64,000 nucleotides of DNA from Corynebacterium frankenforstense (GCF_030211955.1 NZ_JASODI010000007.1:1-64000); one strand, 5' to 3'. Positions 1-8,600 are shown, counted from the first letter of the stretch. Numbers and translations: made by a program. The notes: a model not told the origin generated them from the sequence alone.

Positions 1-2
1 TG

Positions 3-188
3 CCGAACAACATCTTCCAGGTAAGCGTCCCGGACGGTCCTCTGACTCCGGGTGGTGCGCGTCTTGCGATGACGGTCTCGGAGCATCGCCGGGAGGCTGA
101 GGAGCGGGCGAGGGTGCGTGGTGAGGCGAATCGGGCGGCCTATAACGAGGAGATCGGTTACGACCCGGCAGCCCCGGTGCCGTTCTGA
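3..188 (+). CDS. C-terminal 61 residues of an unidentified protein, cut by the window edge
   Basis: An open frame runs from the left edge to a TGA at 186-188. The visible tail is charged and helix-prone in its middle (residues such as SEHRREAEERARVRGEANR) and ends in PAAPVPF. A short tail ending in Pro-Phe recalls the C-terminal tip of single-stranded DNA-binding proteins, but the acidic residues normally seen there are largely missing, so I do not assign it. Codon choice is somewhat less GC3-extreme than in the genes that follow. The family is not recognised; the start and most of the gene lie outside the window. Confidence 0.5.
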   Translation, partial: PNNIFQVSVPDGPLTPGGARLAMTVSEHRREAEERARVRGEANRAAYNEEIGYDPAAPVPF

Positions 189-262
189 GCCGATCCCGTT
201 CCAAGGGCCCCTGCCCGGCGGCGTCTGTGGCCGGCTGAGGGGAAGCACCGCGCGACCGTGGG

Positions 263-285
263 GTCGGTCGCCGACAGCGACCGAC
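263..285. terminator. Hairpin between convergent genes
   Basis: A perfect 9-bp inverted repeat, GTCGGTCGC / GCGACCGAC with a 5-nt loop, sits between the end of the partial + strand gene (188) and the end of the minus-strand ATPase gene (316). There is no T-tract, so it may be a bidirectional or Rho-assisted terminator. Confidence 0.45.
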
Positions 286-315
286 GGGACGTCGGCAAGC
301 GAAGGGGAGGAGGAG

Positions 316-1089
316 TCAGTGCGTGTCGTCGGCGGTGACGTCGACCATGTAGTCGGCGATGCCGGCCGGGTCGGCGAGGAAGTCCTCCATGGCCTGGAAG
401 GCGACGGTGTCTGTGACCCGGTCGCGGTGACGGATACCCGCTTCGCGGTCGATCTCCCAGATGGCCGCGCCCGGGACCGCGGCGACGATCGGGGAGTGGG
501 TGGCGACGATGACCTGCGCGCCCAGTTCGGCGATCTGGTGGAGCTCGGCCATCAGAGCCATCTGGCGCACGGCCGAGAGACCGGACTCGGGCTCGTCGAG
601 GAGGTAGAGCCCCGACGCGTGGAAGGCCTCCCGGATGACGTGGACGACGGACTGGCCGTGCGACATCGCGTTGATGTCGCGCACTCCCGGCCCATCCGCA
701 CCGAGCTCGCGGCCGACGCGGTGGTGCGACTCGGCGCGCAGGAACCAGCCGGCCATCGGGCGGCCGGTCATCAGCGCCGCCGCTCGGCCGAAGAGGTGGT
801 TCTCCGCGGCGGAGCCGGGGTTGCCGGTCCAGGGGCCGCCGTGCGTCGGGAAGCGGCAGCTGTAGGCGAGCGCCTCGAGGAAGGTCGACTTGCCGGTGCC
901 GTTCTCGCCCGAGATGACCGTGACCGGGGAGGAGAAGGACAGGGTGCGCCCGGCCGCGACCGTGCGGAACACCGGCAGCTGCATCACCCACTCCGGGACC
1001 GGGGGAGCGGACGCCGCGCGCGGCGAGTCCGACGAAAGCAGGTACAAGCCGTCGACGAAGAGACCACGATGATTGCGCAGGGCACTCAT
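316..1089 (-). CDS. AAA/ABC-type ATPase, paralogue B
   Basis: A predicted stand-alone ATPase of 257 residues, similar to the COG3910-type small ABC-like ATPases. The Walker A motif GENGTGKST lies near residues 61-69, an ABC-like signature SHGQS near 142-146, Walker B LYLLDEPES near 161-169, and a switch histidine in VATHSP follows. No membrane segments or partner permease are visible. The start codon overlaps the stop of the upstream paralogue by 4 bp (ATGA), so the two are translationally coupled and probably act together, possibly as a heterodimer. They lie at the 3' end of the molybdenum-cofactor operon, but no functional link is established. The substrate is unknown. Confidence 0.85.
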   Translation of the reverse strand: MSALRNHRGLFVDGLYLLSSDSPRAASAPPVPEWVMQLPVFRTVAAGRTLSFSSPVTVISGENGTGKSTFLEALAYSCRFPTHGGPWTGNPGSAAENHLFGRAAALMTGRPMAGWFLRAESHHRVGRELGADGPGVRDINAMSHGQSVVHVIREAFHASGLYLLDEPESGLSAVRQMALMAELHQIAELGAQVIVATHSPIVAAVPGAAIWEIDREAGIRHRDRVTDTVAFQAMEDFLADPAGIADYMVDVTADDTH

Positions 1090-1838
1090 GGACGACCCCC
1101 GTCATCGGTGAGGAAGGCCGCGGTGCCGGCGGGGTCGGCGATGAACTCACGGGTCGCGCTGACCGCCTCCATGGCGTCGAAGTCGGTGGGCCCGAGCCGG
1201 CCGTCGCGCAGTTCGAGCAGCTGTGCCCCGGGCACGGCCATGAGCACGGGGGAGTGGGTGACCACGATGAACTGGGCGCCGGCCGCGGCCAGGTTGGTGA
1301 TGCGCCCCAGGAGCTCCAGCTGGCGGAAGACGGAGAGGCCGGCCTCGGGCTCGTCGAGGACGAACAGCCCGTCGCCGTGGAAGCGTTTAGAGACCAGGCC
1401 CATGAGGGACTCGCCGTGACTAAGCTCCGTCAGCCGCAGCTGCGTGCCGAGCCCGGCGTAGTAGCCGACCGTCTCGAGGTGGGTCTCCCCGCGGAGGAAC
1501 CACCCGTCGCGCGGGTTGCGCCGGCGGCTGAGCACGATGTGCTCCGAGAGCCGGGAGACCGTCTGCTCCGAGCCGTACTGGCGGGCGTTGCGGGAGCCGC
1601 CCATGGCGTCGAAACCCGCCGCGACGGCGACCGCCTCGACGAGGGTGGACTTGCCCGAGCCGTTCTCCCCGCCGATGACGGTGACCGGGCGGGTCAGCTC
1701 GAGCGGCTCGCGCTCGAGCGCGAGGGTCAGCGGCAGCCCGGCGAGGTATCCGGGCAGGTCGGCGGCGGGGCAGGCCAGGCGCACCGACGTCAGGTACGCC
1801 GGGCCCGGACCACCCCGGCCGCGCGAGCCGCCGACCAC
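1086..1838 (-). CDS. AAA/ABC-type ATPase, paralogue A
   Basis: A 250-residue predicted ATPase clearly paralogous to the next gene downstream. It shows Walker A GENGSGKST (about residues 57-65), signature SHGES (about 140-144), Walker B LFVLDEPEAGLS and the switch histidine in VVTHSP. It begins 7 bp after the end of mobA on the same strand and overlaps the following paralogue by 4 bp, so mobA and the two ATPases are likely one transcript. Tandem copies with separate, intact catalytic motifs suggest a heterodimeric ATPase. It is too short for an ABC exporter and has no transmembrane part. Cellular role unknown. Confidence 0.85.
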   Translation of the reverse strand: MVGGSRGRGGPGPAYLTSVRLACPAADLPGYLAGLPLTLALEREPLELTRPVTVIGGENGSGKSTLVEAVAVAAGFDAMGGSRNARQYGSEQTVSRLSEHIVLSRRRNPRDGWFLRGETHLETVGYYAGLGTQLRLTELSHGESLMGLVSKRFHGDGLFVLDEPEAGLSVFRQLELLGRITNLAAAGAQFIVVTHSPVLMAVPGAQLLELRDGRLGPTDFDAMEAVSATREFIADPAGTAAFLTDDGGRP

Positions 1839-1845
1839 GGAGACG

Positions 1846-2442
1846 TCAGTAGTCCTGCTCGGGCACCTGGACCTCGCCGAGGGCGGAGAGCTCCTCGACG
1901 GTGTCGTAGTCCTTCTCCTCGCCGGTGCCCGGCATCTTGATCATCTCGACGTCCGCGATGAGCTCGCGGGCGGCGACGTCGCGGGCGCCGCCGTGCTTGG
2001 CGGCCACGCCGTCGAGCGCCTTGCGCAGCGCCGGGGTGCGCCACAGCTGGCAGAGATGCTGCAGCTGGCCGTCGTCCGACTCGACGACGGCGACGTCGGC
2101 GTCCTTGGCGCGCTCGAGGGTGCGGTAGAGCGGGGCGATCAGCGCCGGCGCGTGCGGGGCGTCGACGGTGAGCACCATGGTGTAGCGGCAGGTGGCGTCG
2201 AAGGCCGCGGCGATGCCGGCCACAGGGCCGCCGCCCGCGGGCTTCTCGCTGACCTGGCGGATGCCCTCGGGCAGATCGAGGGTCTCGCTCGGCGAGACCA
2301 CCGTGACGATCTCCGGCCCGGGCAGCTGGCGCAGAACCGCGTCGATCAGGCGCACGCCGCTGACGCGCACGAGCGCCTTGTCGACGTTGCCCATGCGCTT
2401 GCCCTGCCCACCGGCGAGGACGATGGCGTGGATGCTGGACAT
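1846..2442 (-). CDS. mobA: Molybdenum cofactor guanylyltransferase-like protein
   Basis: Nucleotidyltransferase of the MobA/MobA-like family (198 aa), which transfers GMP (or another NMP) to molybdopterin to give the dinucleotide cofactor. The N-terminal nucleotide-binding loop LAGGQGKRMG with a downstream DKAL lysine, the GGGPVAGI segment and the VDAPH metal-binding Asp are all visible. The start ATG follows immediately after the stop of moaC, so the two are translationally coupled. Placement with moaA, moeA and moaC supports the assignment. Whether it makes guanine or cytosine dinucleotide cannot be told from sequence alone. Confidence 0.88.
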   Translation of the reverse strand: MSSIHAIVLAGGQGKRMGNVDKALVRVSGVRLIDAVLRQLPGPEIVTVVSPSETLDLPEGIRQVSEKPAGGGPVAGIAAAFDATCRYTMVLTVDAPHAPALIAPLYRTLERAKDADVAVVESDDGQLQHLCQLWRTPALRKALDGVAAKHGGARDVAARELIADVEMIKMPGTGEEKDYDTVEELSALGEVQVPEQDY

Positions 2443-2958
2443 TTAAGACTCCTCCGTTCGGCCTGGCGTCGGACGCGACCAGTCGCCCGACCTGCCCCCT
2501 GATTTTGCCACGATCGCGCAGGTGCGGATGTAGGCGGAGCGGTCGACGCCCTTGACCATGTCGATCACGGTCAGGCAGGCGACGGTCACGCTCGTCAGTG
2601 CCTCCATCTCGACCCCGGTGCGGTCCGCGGTGCGCACGGTGGCGGACACCGTGACGTGGTCCTCCTCGATCGAGAGGTCGACCACGCAGCCGTGCACGCC
2701 GATCACGTGCGCCAGCGGCAGCAGGTCCGGGACCTTCTTCGCCGCCGCGATGCCCGCGATGCGGGCGGTGGCGAGCACGTCGCCCTTGGGCACCGTGCCG
2801 TCGCGCAGCGCGGCGAGGATGTCGGGTGAGCAGGCGACCTCGCCCCGGGCGGTGGCGGAGCGCACGGTCGACGTCTTGGCGGTGACGTCCACCATGCGGG
2901 CCTGCCCCCGGGAGTCGATGTGGGTCAACTGGGGTTCGCGAGGTTCGGAACTGGTCAT
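2443..2958 (-). CDS. moaC: Cyclic pyranopterin monophosphate synthase
   Basis: MoaC (171 aa) converts 3',8-cyclo-GTP, made by MoaA, into cyclic pyranopterin monophosphate, the first stable molybdopterin precursor. Family hallmarks are LTHIDSRGQARMVDV at the N-terminus, the KKVPDLLPLAHVI segment with its conserved histidine, the VEMEALTSV loop and the DMVKGVDRS active-site stretch. The ATG at 2958 fits the family N-terminus; longer in-frame readings upstream are shadows of moeA. It starts 11 bp after moeA and its stop abuts the mobA start. Confidence 0.95.
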   Translation of the reverse strand: MTSSEPREPQLTHIDSRGQARMVDVTAKTSTVRSATARGEVACSPDILAALRDGTVPKGDVLATARIAGIAAAKKVPDLLPLAHVIGVHGCVVDLSIEEDHVTVSATVRTADRTGVEMEALTSVTVACLTVIDMVKGVDRSAYIRTCAIVAKSGGRSGDWSRPTPGRTEES

Positions 2959-2969
2959 GGACACCGAGT

Positions 2970-4190
2970 CTAGCGGGCGCGCAGCACGACGGTGGGCGCG
3001 TTCGGGCGCGCGACCGCCAGCCCGTCCGCCCCGGCGAGCGCGCCGACCATGTGGGAGCCGCGCGCCGCCGACATCCGGGCCACACCGGCGGCCCAGTCGA
3101 GGCGCACCGGGGCCGCCGAGACACCCCCGTGGCGCGGGGTGAGCTCGCCGTCGAGGGGCAGCGCGACCTGGGGGAGCTCCTCGATGGCACCCGCGGCGGG
3201 CAGTCCGGCGAGGCGGCGCACGGAGGGGGCGACGAAGAGCACGGCCGAGGTCCAGGCGGCCACGGGGTTGCCGGGCAGGCAGACGACCGGGGTGTCGCCC
3301 CACAGCCCGGCACCTTGTGGCTTCCCGGGGTGCATGGCCAGCGGGTAGAAGTCCATCCGCGCGCGCCCGTCGGCGGTGGCGGCGTGCCCGAGCGCCTTTA
3401 CCACGTCGAAGGCCCCGGCCGAGATGCCGCCAGCGGTGACGACGAGGTCGCTGCCGGCGGCCGCCTCGTCGAGGAGCCCGGCGAGCGCGGCGGTGTCGTC
3501 GCGGCAGTGCGCGGCGGTGACCTCGGCGCCGAAGTCGCTGATCAGGCGGGTGAGCATCGGCCCGTTGGAGTCGGGGATGCGCCACAGCTCGTGTCGGGCG
3601 TCGGGCGCGGTCTCGTCGCCGGTGGTCAACACGCACACTCGCGGCACGGGCCGGGCGGTGACCGCCTCGACCCCGCAGGAGACGAGCGTGGCCAGCGTCC
3701 CGGCGTCGAGCGGCAGGCCCGCGGGGACGGCGACGTCGCCCGCGCGCAGGTGCTCGCCGGCGTGCCGGATGTGCGTGCGGCCCGCGTCCAGCGCGGTGAC
3801 GGTGACGCGGGCGGGCAGCTCGACGCGCGGGGCGTCGGTGTCCTCGACGGGGACCACGGCGACGTCGTCGTCGCAGGCGGGCACCACCGCGCCGGTCATG
3901 ATGCGCACGGCGGCGCCGGCCGGGATCTCGACGGGCGGGTGGCCGGCGGGGATGTCACCGGCGACGGGGAGGCACGCGCCGACGGCGAGGTCGCGCACCC
4001 GGGCGACATAACCGTCGACGGCGGAGACGTCGGCGGGCGGCACCGCGCGCAGGGCGCGCGCGGCGTCGGCAATCACGCGGCGGGGGTCGGCGCCGCCGAC
4101 GGCGACGGTGCGCCCGGGCAGGGGGGAGACGAGTTCCTGCACGGCGCGCAGGTGATTGACGACGTCGCGCTGGTGCGACTGGGTGGGCAT
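2970..4190 (-). CDS. moeA: Molybdopterin molybdenumtransferase
   Basis: MoeA (406 aa) inserts molybdate into adenylated molybdopterin. The order of regions is typical: N-terminal domain with SAVDGYV, the PAGAAVRIMTGAVVP segment, the MoCF/MogA-like domain with the GD-E loop (LTTGDE), TAGGISAG and HPGKPQGAGLW, and the GNPVA motif, followed by a C-terminal beta domain. Length is normal. It begins 6 bp after the stop of moaA and is followed by moaC at 11 bp, so it is the second gene of the Moco operon. Confidence 0.95.
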   Translation of the reverse strand: MPTQSHQRDVVNHLRAVQELVSPLPGRTVAVGGADPRRVIADAARALRAVPPADVSAVDGYVARVRDLAVGACLPVAGDIPAGHPPVEIPAGAAVRIMTGAVVPACDDDVAVVPVEDTDAPRVELPARVTVTALDAGRTHIRHAGEHLRAGDVAVPAGLPLDAGTLATLVSCGVEAVTARPVPRVCVLTTGDETAPDARHELWRIPDSNGPMLTRLISDFGAEVTAAHCRDDTAALAGLLDEAAAGSDLVVTAGGISAGAFDVVKALGHAATADGRARMDFYPLAMHPGKPQGAGLWGDTPVVCLPGNPVAAWTSAVLFVAPSVRRLAGLPAAGAIEELPQVALPLDGELTPRHGGVSAAPVRLDWAAGVARMSAARGSHMVGALAGADGLAVARPNAPTVVLRAR

Positions 4191-4196
4191 CGTGCG

Positions 4197-5243
4197 CTAG
4201 CCGCCGATCGCGGACATGGGGCGGTCCGGCTGGATGAAGGAGGGCTCGTCGATGCCGTGGCCGGGCAGTTTCGCCCACATAACGGCGCGCCACGCGTCGG
4301 CGAGCTCGGAGTCGGTCGCGCCGGAGCGCATGAGGTCGCGCAGCGATGTCTCCTCGCGGGCGAACAGGCAGTTGCGCACGGAGCCGTCGGTGGTCAGGCG
4401 GGTGCGGTCGCAGGTGCCGCAGAACGGGTGGCTCACCGAGGCGATCACGCCGATGCGGCCGGTGACCTGCGGGGCCTCGCGGTCGATCGCGTTCCAGACG
4501 GCCGCGGGGGCGGAGCCGCGCGGCTCGGCGGCGGGGGTGAGCTCGAAGCGCGTGCGCAGGTCGGCGAGGATGTACTCGGCGGTGACCATGCGCGTGCGGT
4601 CCCACTGGTCCGGCGGGCCCAGGGGCATTTGCTCGATGAAGCGCAGCTCGAGGCCGCGCTCGAGGGCGAAGGCGGCCAGCGAGACGATGTCGTGGTCGTT
4701 GATGCCGGGCATGATCACGGTGTTGATCTTGACCGGGGTCAGGCCTGCGTCGAGGGCGCCCTGGATGCCGCGCAGGACCCCGGCGTGGCGGTCGCGGCGG
4801 GTCAGCCGACGGTAGTGCTCGGGGTCGAGGGTGTCCAGGGAGATGTTGACGCGGTCGAGGCCGGCGGCGGCCAGACGCGCGGCGCGCTTGTCGAGGCCGA
4901 GGCCGTTGGTGGTGATCGCGGTCTGCGGGGCGGTGCCGTCGTCGGTGCGCAGGCGCTTGGTCGCCGCGACGATGTCCTCGAGCGAGCGGCGGAGCAGCGG
5001 CTCGCCGCCGGTGAAGCGGACCTGGCGGATGCCGAGGTCCTCGACGGCGATGCGGATCAGCCGCAGGGTCTCCTCGTCGTCGAGGGTCTCGGCGGTGGGG
5101 AACCACTCGAGGCCCTCGGCGGGCATGCAGTAGGTGCAGCGCAGGTTGCAGCGGTCGGTGAGAGACACGCGGAGGTCGCGTGCGACGCGGCCGTAACGGT
5201 CCTCGAGGGGGAGGGCCTGGAGAGAAGTGCTGTCTCGGGTCAT
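4197..5243 (-). CDS. moaA: GTP 3',8-cyclase (radical SAM)
   Basis: MoaA (348 aa) is the radical SAM enzyme that starts molybdopterin synthesis. The N-terminal 4Fe-4S site is RCNLRCTYC (Cys32, 36, 39), followed by RFTGGEPLLR for SAM binding. A second C-terminal cluster motif, FCGTCDRTRL with a later NC, binds GTP. The protein ends in the conserved di-glycine tail (SAIGG) needed for activity. It is the first gene of the Moco operon. On the minus strand a TATCAT box at 5254-5259 and a GGAGGG ribosome site lie just upstream of the ATG. Confidence 0.96.
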   Translation of the reverse strand: MTRDSTSLQALPLEDRYGRVARDLRVSLTDRCNLRCTYCMPAEGLEWFPTAETLDDEETLRLIRIAVEDLGIRQVRFTGGEPLLRRSLEDIVAATKRLRTDDGTAPQTAITTNGLGLDKRAARLAAAGLDRVNISLDTLDPEHYRRLTRRDRHAGVLRGIQGALDAGLTPVKINTVIMPGINDHDIVSLAAFALERGLELRFIEQMPLGPPDQWDRTRMVTAEYILADLRTRFELTPAAEPRGSAPAAVWNAIDREAPQVTGRIGVIASVSHPFCGTCDRTRLTTDGSVRNCLFAREETSLRDLMRSGATDSELADAWRAVMWAKLPGHGIDEPSFIQPDRPMSAIGG

Positions 5244-5277
5244 GGTCCCTCCAATGATAAGTCCGGTCCCGTCGGAA

Positions 5278-5895
5278 TTAAAGAAACCTCTCCTCGGGCG
5301 GCGGGCCGGCGGGCTCGCCGGTGCCGTGGTAGCTCTCCGGCGGGGTGATGCGCTCGACGGCCAGCCGGATCAGCGCCTCGTCGTGGGCGTGGTTCTGCAG
5401 GTGGCGGTGGATGAGCAGGCCCTCGTAGAGCGAGTCGAGCACGAGCGTGGTCGGCCAGTCGAAGTGACGGGACATCGCCTCGCGGCAGCGGCGCACCCAG
5501 CGCAGGAAGATCGCCCGGTAGCGCGGGGCGCGCAGGGCCAGGGCGTAGATCTCGATGGACAGCGAGACGCCGCGCTCCTCGACGGTGGACTCGCTCGTCA
5601 GCGCGGAGACGACGGTCTCGCGGGCGGAGGCGAGGTCGTCGGCGGCGGCGGAGGCGGCGCGGAACTCCGCGGCGGAGAGGTCGGTGAAGCGGAGGAAGGC
5701 CTCGGTGATGAGGTCCTCGCGGCCGTCGAAGTAGTAGGTCAGCGAGCCGAGCGGCACGCCGGCGCGGGCGGCGATCTTGCGCAGCGAGGTGCCCTCGACG
5801 CCGTCGTCGGCGATCACGTCGAGGGCGGCGTCGATGATGCGGTCGCGCCGCTCCGGGTCGTGGCGGGGGTGCGGGGCGGGCGCGTCGTGGTCCAT
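5278..5895 (-). CDS. TetR-family transcriptional regulator
   Basis: A 205-residue repressor-type regulator. The N-terminal helix-turn-helix is clear: RIIDAALDVIADDGVEG, then SLRKIAARAGVPLGSLTYYF. The C-terminal ligand domain is variable, as usual. An in-frame GTG three codons upstream is a possible alternative start. It is the last gene of the minus-strand cluster that encodes the molybdo-oxidoreductase and its membrane proteins, so it may control that cluster or the divergent genes. Ligand unknown. It appears intact, unlike three of its operon neighbours. Confidence 0.85.
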   Translation of the reverse strand: MDHDAPAPHPRHDPERRDRIIDAALDVIADDGVEGTSLRKIAARAGVPLGSLTYYFDGREDLITEAFLRFTDLSAAEFRAASAAADDLASARETVVSALTSESTVEERGVSLSIEIYALALRAPRYRAIFLRWVRRCREAMSRHFDWPTTLVLDSLYEGLLIHRHLQNHAHDEALIRLAVERITPPESYHGTGEPAGPPPEERFL

Positions 5896-5918
5896 GTCGG
5901 TCACGCTACCCGGGCCGG

Positions 5919-6342
5919 TCAGGCCGGGGTGTTCGGCGGGACCTCCTCGGCCGTCGGCGCGTCGCTGCGGCGCCGGGAGGTGCGGTAGGCCAGCCAGATG
6001 CCGTAGAGGCCGACGACGGCCCAGACGAACTCGGTGACGAAGAGGCCGACGTTGAAGGGCTTGATGGCGGTGTAGACGAACGCGGCGCTTGCGCCAGATC
6101 TTGAAGATGCCGTAGACGCCGATGAGGCTCCAGATCACCTCGGTGAGGAAGACGCCCATGTTGATCGGCTCGGTGACGAAGGCGGAGTAGGCCAGGAAGC
6201 CCGCGCCGATGACGTTGAGCCACTGGTAGGTGTAGTGCTCGGCGGTCAGCTTGCCCAGGGTGAGCAGCGCGAAGCCGGCGAGGAGGGCGACGGAGGCGAT
6301 CAGCCCCGTCACGGTCATGACATCGAGTTCCATGATGGTCAT
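5919..6342 (-). pseudogene. Small membrane protein fused out of frame to the tail of a second copy
   Basis: From the ATG at 6342 one frame encodes a small protein with about three hydrophobic segments, resembling the CBU_0592-like family, ending around GVYGIFKIWRK near 6090. From there the homologous continuation is in another frame: SAAFVYTAIKPFNVGLFVTE and VVGLYGIWLAYRTSRR, ending at the TGA at 5919-5921. The second part repeats the pattern of the first (SAFVTEPINMGVFLTEVIWS). This looks like two tandem paralogues joined by an out-of-frame deletion that removed the first half of copy two. The first frame otherwise reads through without a stop into the TetR frame. A sequencing error is the alternative. 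Confidence 0.6.
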
Positions 6343-6364
6343 TTCTCGGTGAGGCCCTCCGGCC

Positions 6365-7078
6365 TCAGCGGTCGTTGTGTTCGGCGTGCCGGCGCTTCTC
6401 GGGGCGGCGGTGGTCCTCGACGGTCGGCAGGGCCAGCGCGCGCAGCGTGTCGGCCATGCCGGCGAAGTCCGCGTCGAAGGCGTGTAGGCTCTCGAGCTGG
6501 TCGGCGCGCAGCCTGCCCTCCTTCTCCAGGTACTTCAGCCGCGGGTACCGGCCGGCCAGCAGGAGGCCGAAGTCGACGCCGAGGTCGCGCTGGACCTCCG
6601 TGGTCGGCCCGCCGCCGGCCTCGGCGAAGCAGCGGACGTCGGCGAGCGCGTCGTGCAGCATGCGCAGGTCGAGGTCGACGCCCGGCTCGGAGCCGTCCTC
6701 GGTGGCGTAGGAGTCGACGCCGGTGCGCGACGGGCCGGTCTTGGTGTCGCGCCAGCGGCGCATCCGCAGCGTGTCGGTGGCCAGCACCGGCTCGTTGAGC
6801 TCGAGCACCTTCGCGTCGGGCTCGCGCGTCAGCTGACCCTGGCTCATGCGGATGAAGGTGTGCCGGCGGCTCATGTCGGGGCGCAGGCAGCGCAGGCCGA
6901 CGGCGAAGGCGTCGAGGTCCTCGCGGGTGAAGTTCCAGCCGAGGTAGCGGGCGACGGGCAGGATCTCGTAGTCGTCGGGCCCGGTGCCCGGGAAGCCGAA
7001 GCCGGTCTCCTCGATGTAGGCGCGCACCCGTTCGCCGGCGGCGTCGTCGAGGATCATGTCCTCGTGGACGGGATACAT
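6365..7078 (-). CDS. Hypothetical protein of the molybdo-oxidoreductase cluster
   Basis: A 237-residue soluble protein without a signal peptide or membrane segments that I do not recognise. It has a good ribosome site (GAAGGAG) before the ATG and starts 15 bp after the molybdo-oxidoreductase gene, so it is in the same transcript. The sequence is rich in Asp, Arg and Leu. A histidine (RRHTFIRMSQGQLTREP) and two cysteines (about residues 64 and 150) are not arranged as a known metal site. Its position suggests a dedicated assembly or accessory factor for the oxidoreductase, but this is context only. Confidence 0.7.
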   Translation of the reverse strand: MYPVHEDMILDDAAGERVRAYIEETGFGFPGTGPDDYEILPVARYLGWNFTREDLDAFAVGLRCLRPDMSRRHTFIRMSQGQLTREPDAKVLELNEPVLATDTLRMRRWRDTKTGPSRTGVDSYATEDGSEPGVDLDLRMLHDALADVRCFAEAGGGPTTEVQRDLGVDFGLLLAGRYPRLKYLEKEGRLRADQLESLHAFDADFAGMADTLRALALPTVEDHRRPEKRRHAEHNDR

Positions 7079-7093
7079 GTGCTCTGACTCCTT

Positions 7094-8578
7094 CTAGATC
7101 ATCTGCATGCGGTCGTAGTCGTCGTTGTCCTCGAACCAGCCGCCGCGGCCCTTGCCGACGATGTCGTAGCGGTTGACCACGTCGATGCGCTCGACCCACT
7201 TGATGGAGCGGAAGCCGGTGGAGATCTCCTGCCGGATGCGCATCGGGGCGCCGTTCTCGATCGGCACGGTCTTGCCGTTCAGCGAGATGGCGACCAGGGT
7301 CTGCGGCTGGTTGGCCTCGGCCAGGGGCGCGGACTCGTAGTAGAAGCCCTCGTCGTAGACGGCGTTGTCGCGGCCCATGTTCCGGAAGCTCTGGAAGACG
7401 ACGTCGGTCGCGCCCGGCAGTGGGCGGGCCAGGTCGAGGATCGTCTTGAGCGGCACGCCGCCCCACTCGCCGACCCAGGAGAAGCCCTGCACGCAGTTGT
7501 GCATGGTCACCTGGGAGTGGTCCTTGGCCAGTTCGCGCAGGTCTCGCATGGACAGCACCATTGGGCGCTCCACGCAGCCGCCGATCTCGAGGTAGTAGTC
7601 GTCCTCGTAGTTGTTGGCCACCATCGCGGTGTACTCGTCGATCTCCGGCGGGCAGCCCGAGCCGCGGAAGAGGCGGCCGGTCTTGAAGCCGGTGAAGTCC
7701 TGGCGGCTGGGCAGCTTGATCAGCCGGCGGGTCAGCGGGCGCACCAGCGCGTTGTTGAGCTGGCGCACGATGTGCGACTTGTGGAGCGAGGTCTTGGTGG
7801 CGACCACGTGGAAAAAGACCACGAAGGCGAGCAGCGCGGTGAAGATGACGCCGCCGTCGACCGGGGAGTCCGAGTGTCCGAAGACCATCTTGGAGACCTC
7901 GTGGCCGTAGCCGTGCATGATGACCATCGCGACGTGGATGACGATGAAGACCAGGTAGATGATCAGGCCCCAGAAGTGCAGGGTGCGGATGACCTGGCGG
8001 CCGCCGAGGGCCTTGGTGATCCGCGGCCAGTGCGTGTTGACGGCCGGGGTCTGGAAGAGGCCGGTGAAGATCATGAAGGCCGGCAGGATCAGCATCACGA
8101 AGGCGTAGGAGAGCTGCTGCACCGAATTGAAGGGCATGCCGTCCTGCGCGTGCGGGATCTGGAAGGCCGGGTAGTTCACCACGTCGTCGAGGGCCTGCGG
8201 GAAGACGTCTCAGCTCTGCGGGACGTAGCGGCGCCACTGGCCGGTGACGGCCAGCAGGACGTAGTAGATGAGGAAGCAGGTGACGTAGCCGGTCACCGTG
8301 ATGAAGTGCCAGTAGCGGCCCTGACCGAGCTTGCCGTAGCCGGGCAGCGAGACGATCGGGGAGTAGTTCTCGTACTCCGCGCCGACCGCGTAGTACTTGT
8401 GCTTCGGCTTCTCCTTCACCGTGAACTGGGCCCAGTGCTCGCCGGGCTGGTTCTGCACCTTGCGGTGCAGGCGCGGGTAGGTGCCCAGGATCTCGATGCC
8501 CGAGCGGATGAAGAAGGTGACGAAGATGATGTTGAGGAAGTGCTCGGCACGCAGCCACCAGGGAAATCCTAATTCCAT
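7094..8578 (-). pseudogene. Cytochrome b/molybdopterin oxidoreductase fusion interrupted by in-frame TGA
   Basis: One continuous reading frame of 494 codons holds a membrane cytochrome b561-like N-terminal half and a sulfite-oxidase-family molybdopterin domain. Candidate haem histidines lie in RAEHFLN, RYWHFI, LHFWG and VIHVAMVIMHGYGHE. The molybdopterin domain has the probable Mo-ligand Cys in MHNCVQGFSWVGEWGG. A TGA at 8210-8212, after RRYVPQS, cuts it after residue 122. Reading resumes in the same frame with DVFPQALDD, so a TGG (Trp) to TGA change is the simplest explanation. A GTG at 8182 could restart translation of the second part. The Moco operon lies next to it, which fits the cofactor need. 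The type suggests electron transfer between quinone or cytochrome and an oxidised sulfur or nitrogen compound, substrate unknown. Confidence 0.75.
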
Positions 8579-8600
8579 TGTCTCTTTCTCCTTCGGGCTC

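Noticed and set aside
118..1940. Long + strand open frames over the ATPase and mobA genes
   Set aside because: They are GC-driven shadows of the minus-strand genes, with Arg/Gly/Ala-rich translations and no motifs.
3051..5348. Very long + strand open frame over moeA and moaA
   Set aside because: The translation is low-complexity Gly/Ala/Val/Asp/Arg sequence, antisense to two genes with complete catalytic motifs.
7094..8182. A separate intact gene starting at the GTG of 8182
   Set aside because: It lacks the N-terminal membrane segments, and the same frame continues upstream past a single TGA to a better start at 8578. Internal restart is possible but not the native gene.
8204..8218. Selenocysteine codon at the TGA of the molybdo-oxidoreductase
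   Set aside because: The TGA is in the membrane cytochrome part, not at the Mo-ligand Cys, which is encoded normally further on. No Sec machinery or obvious stem-loop is seen. A Trp codon mutation is simpler.
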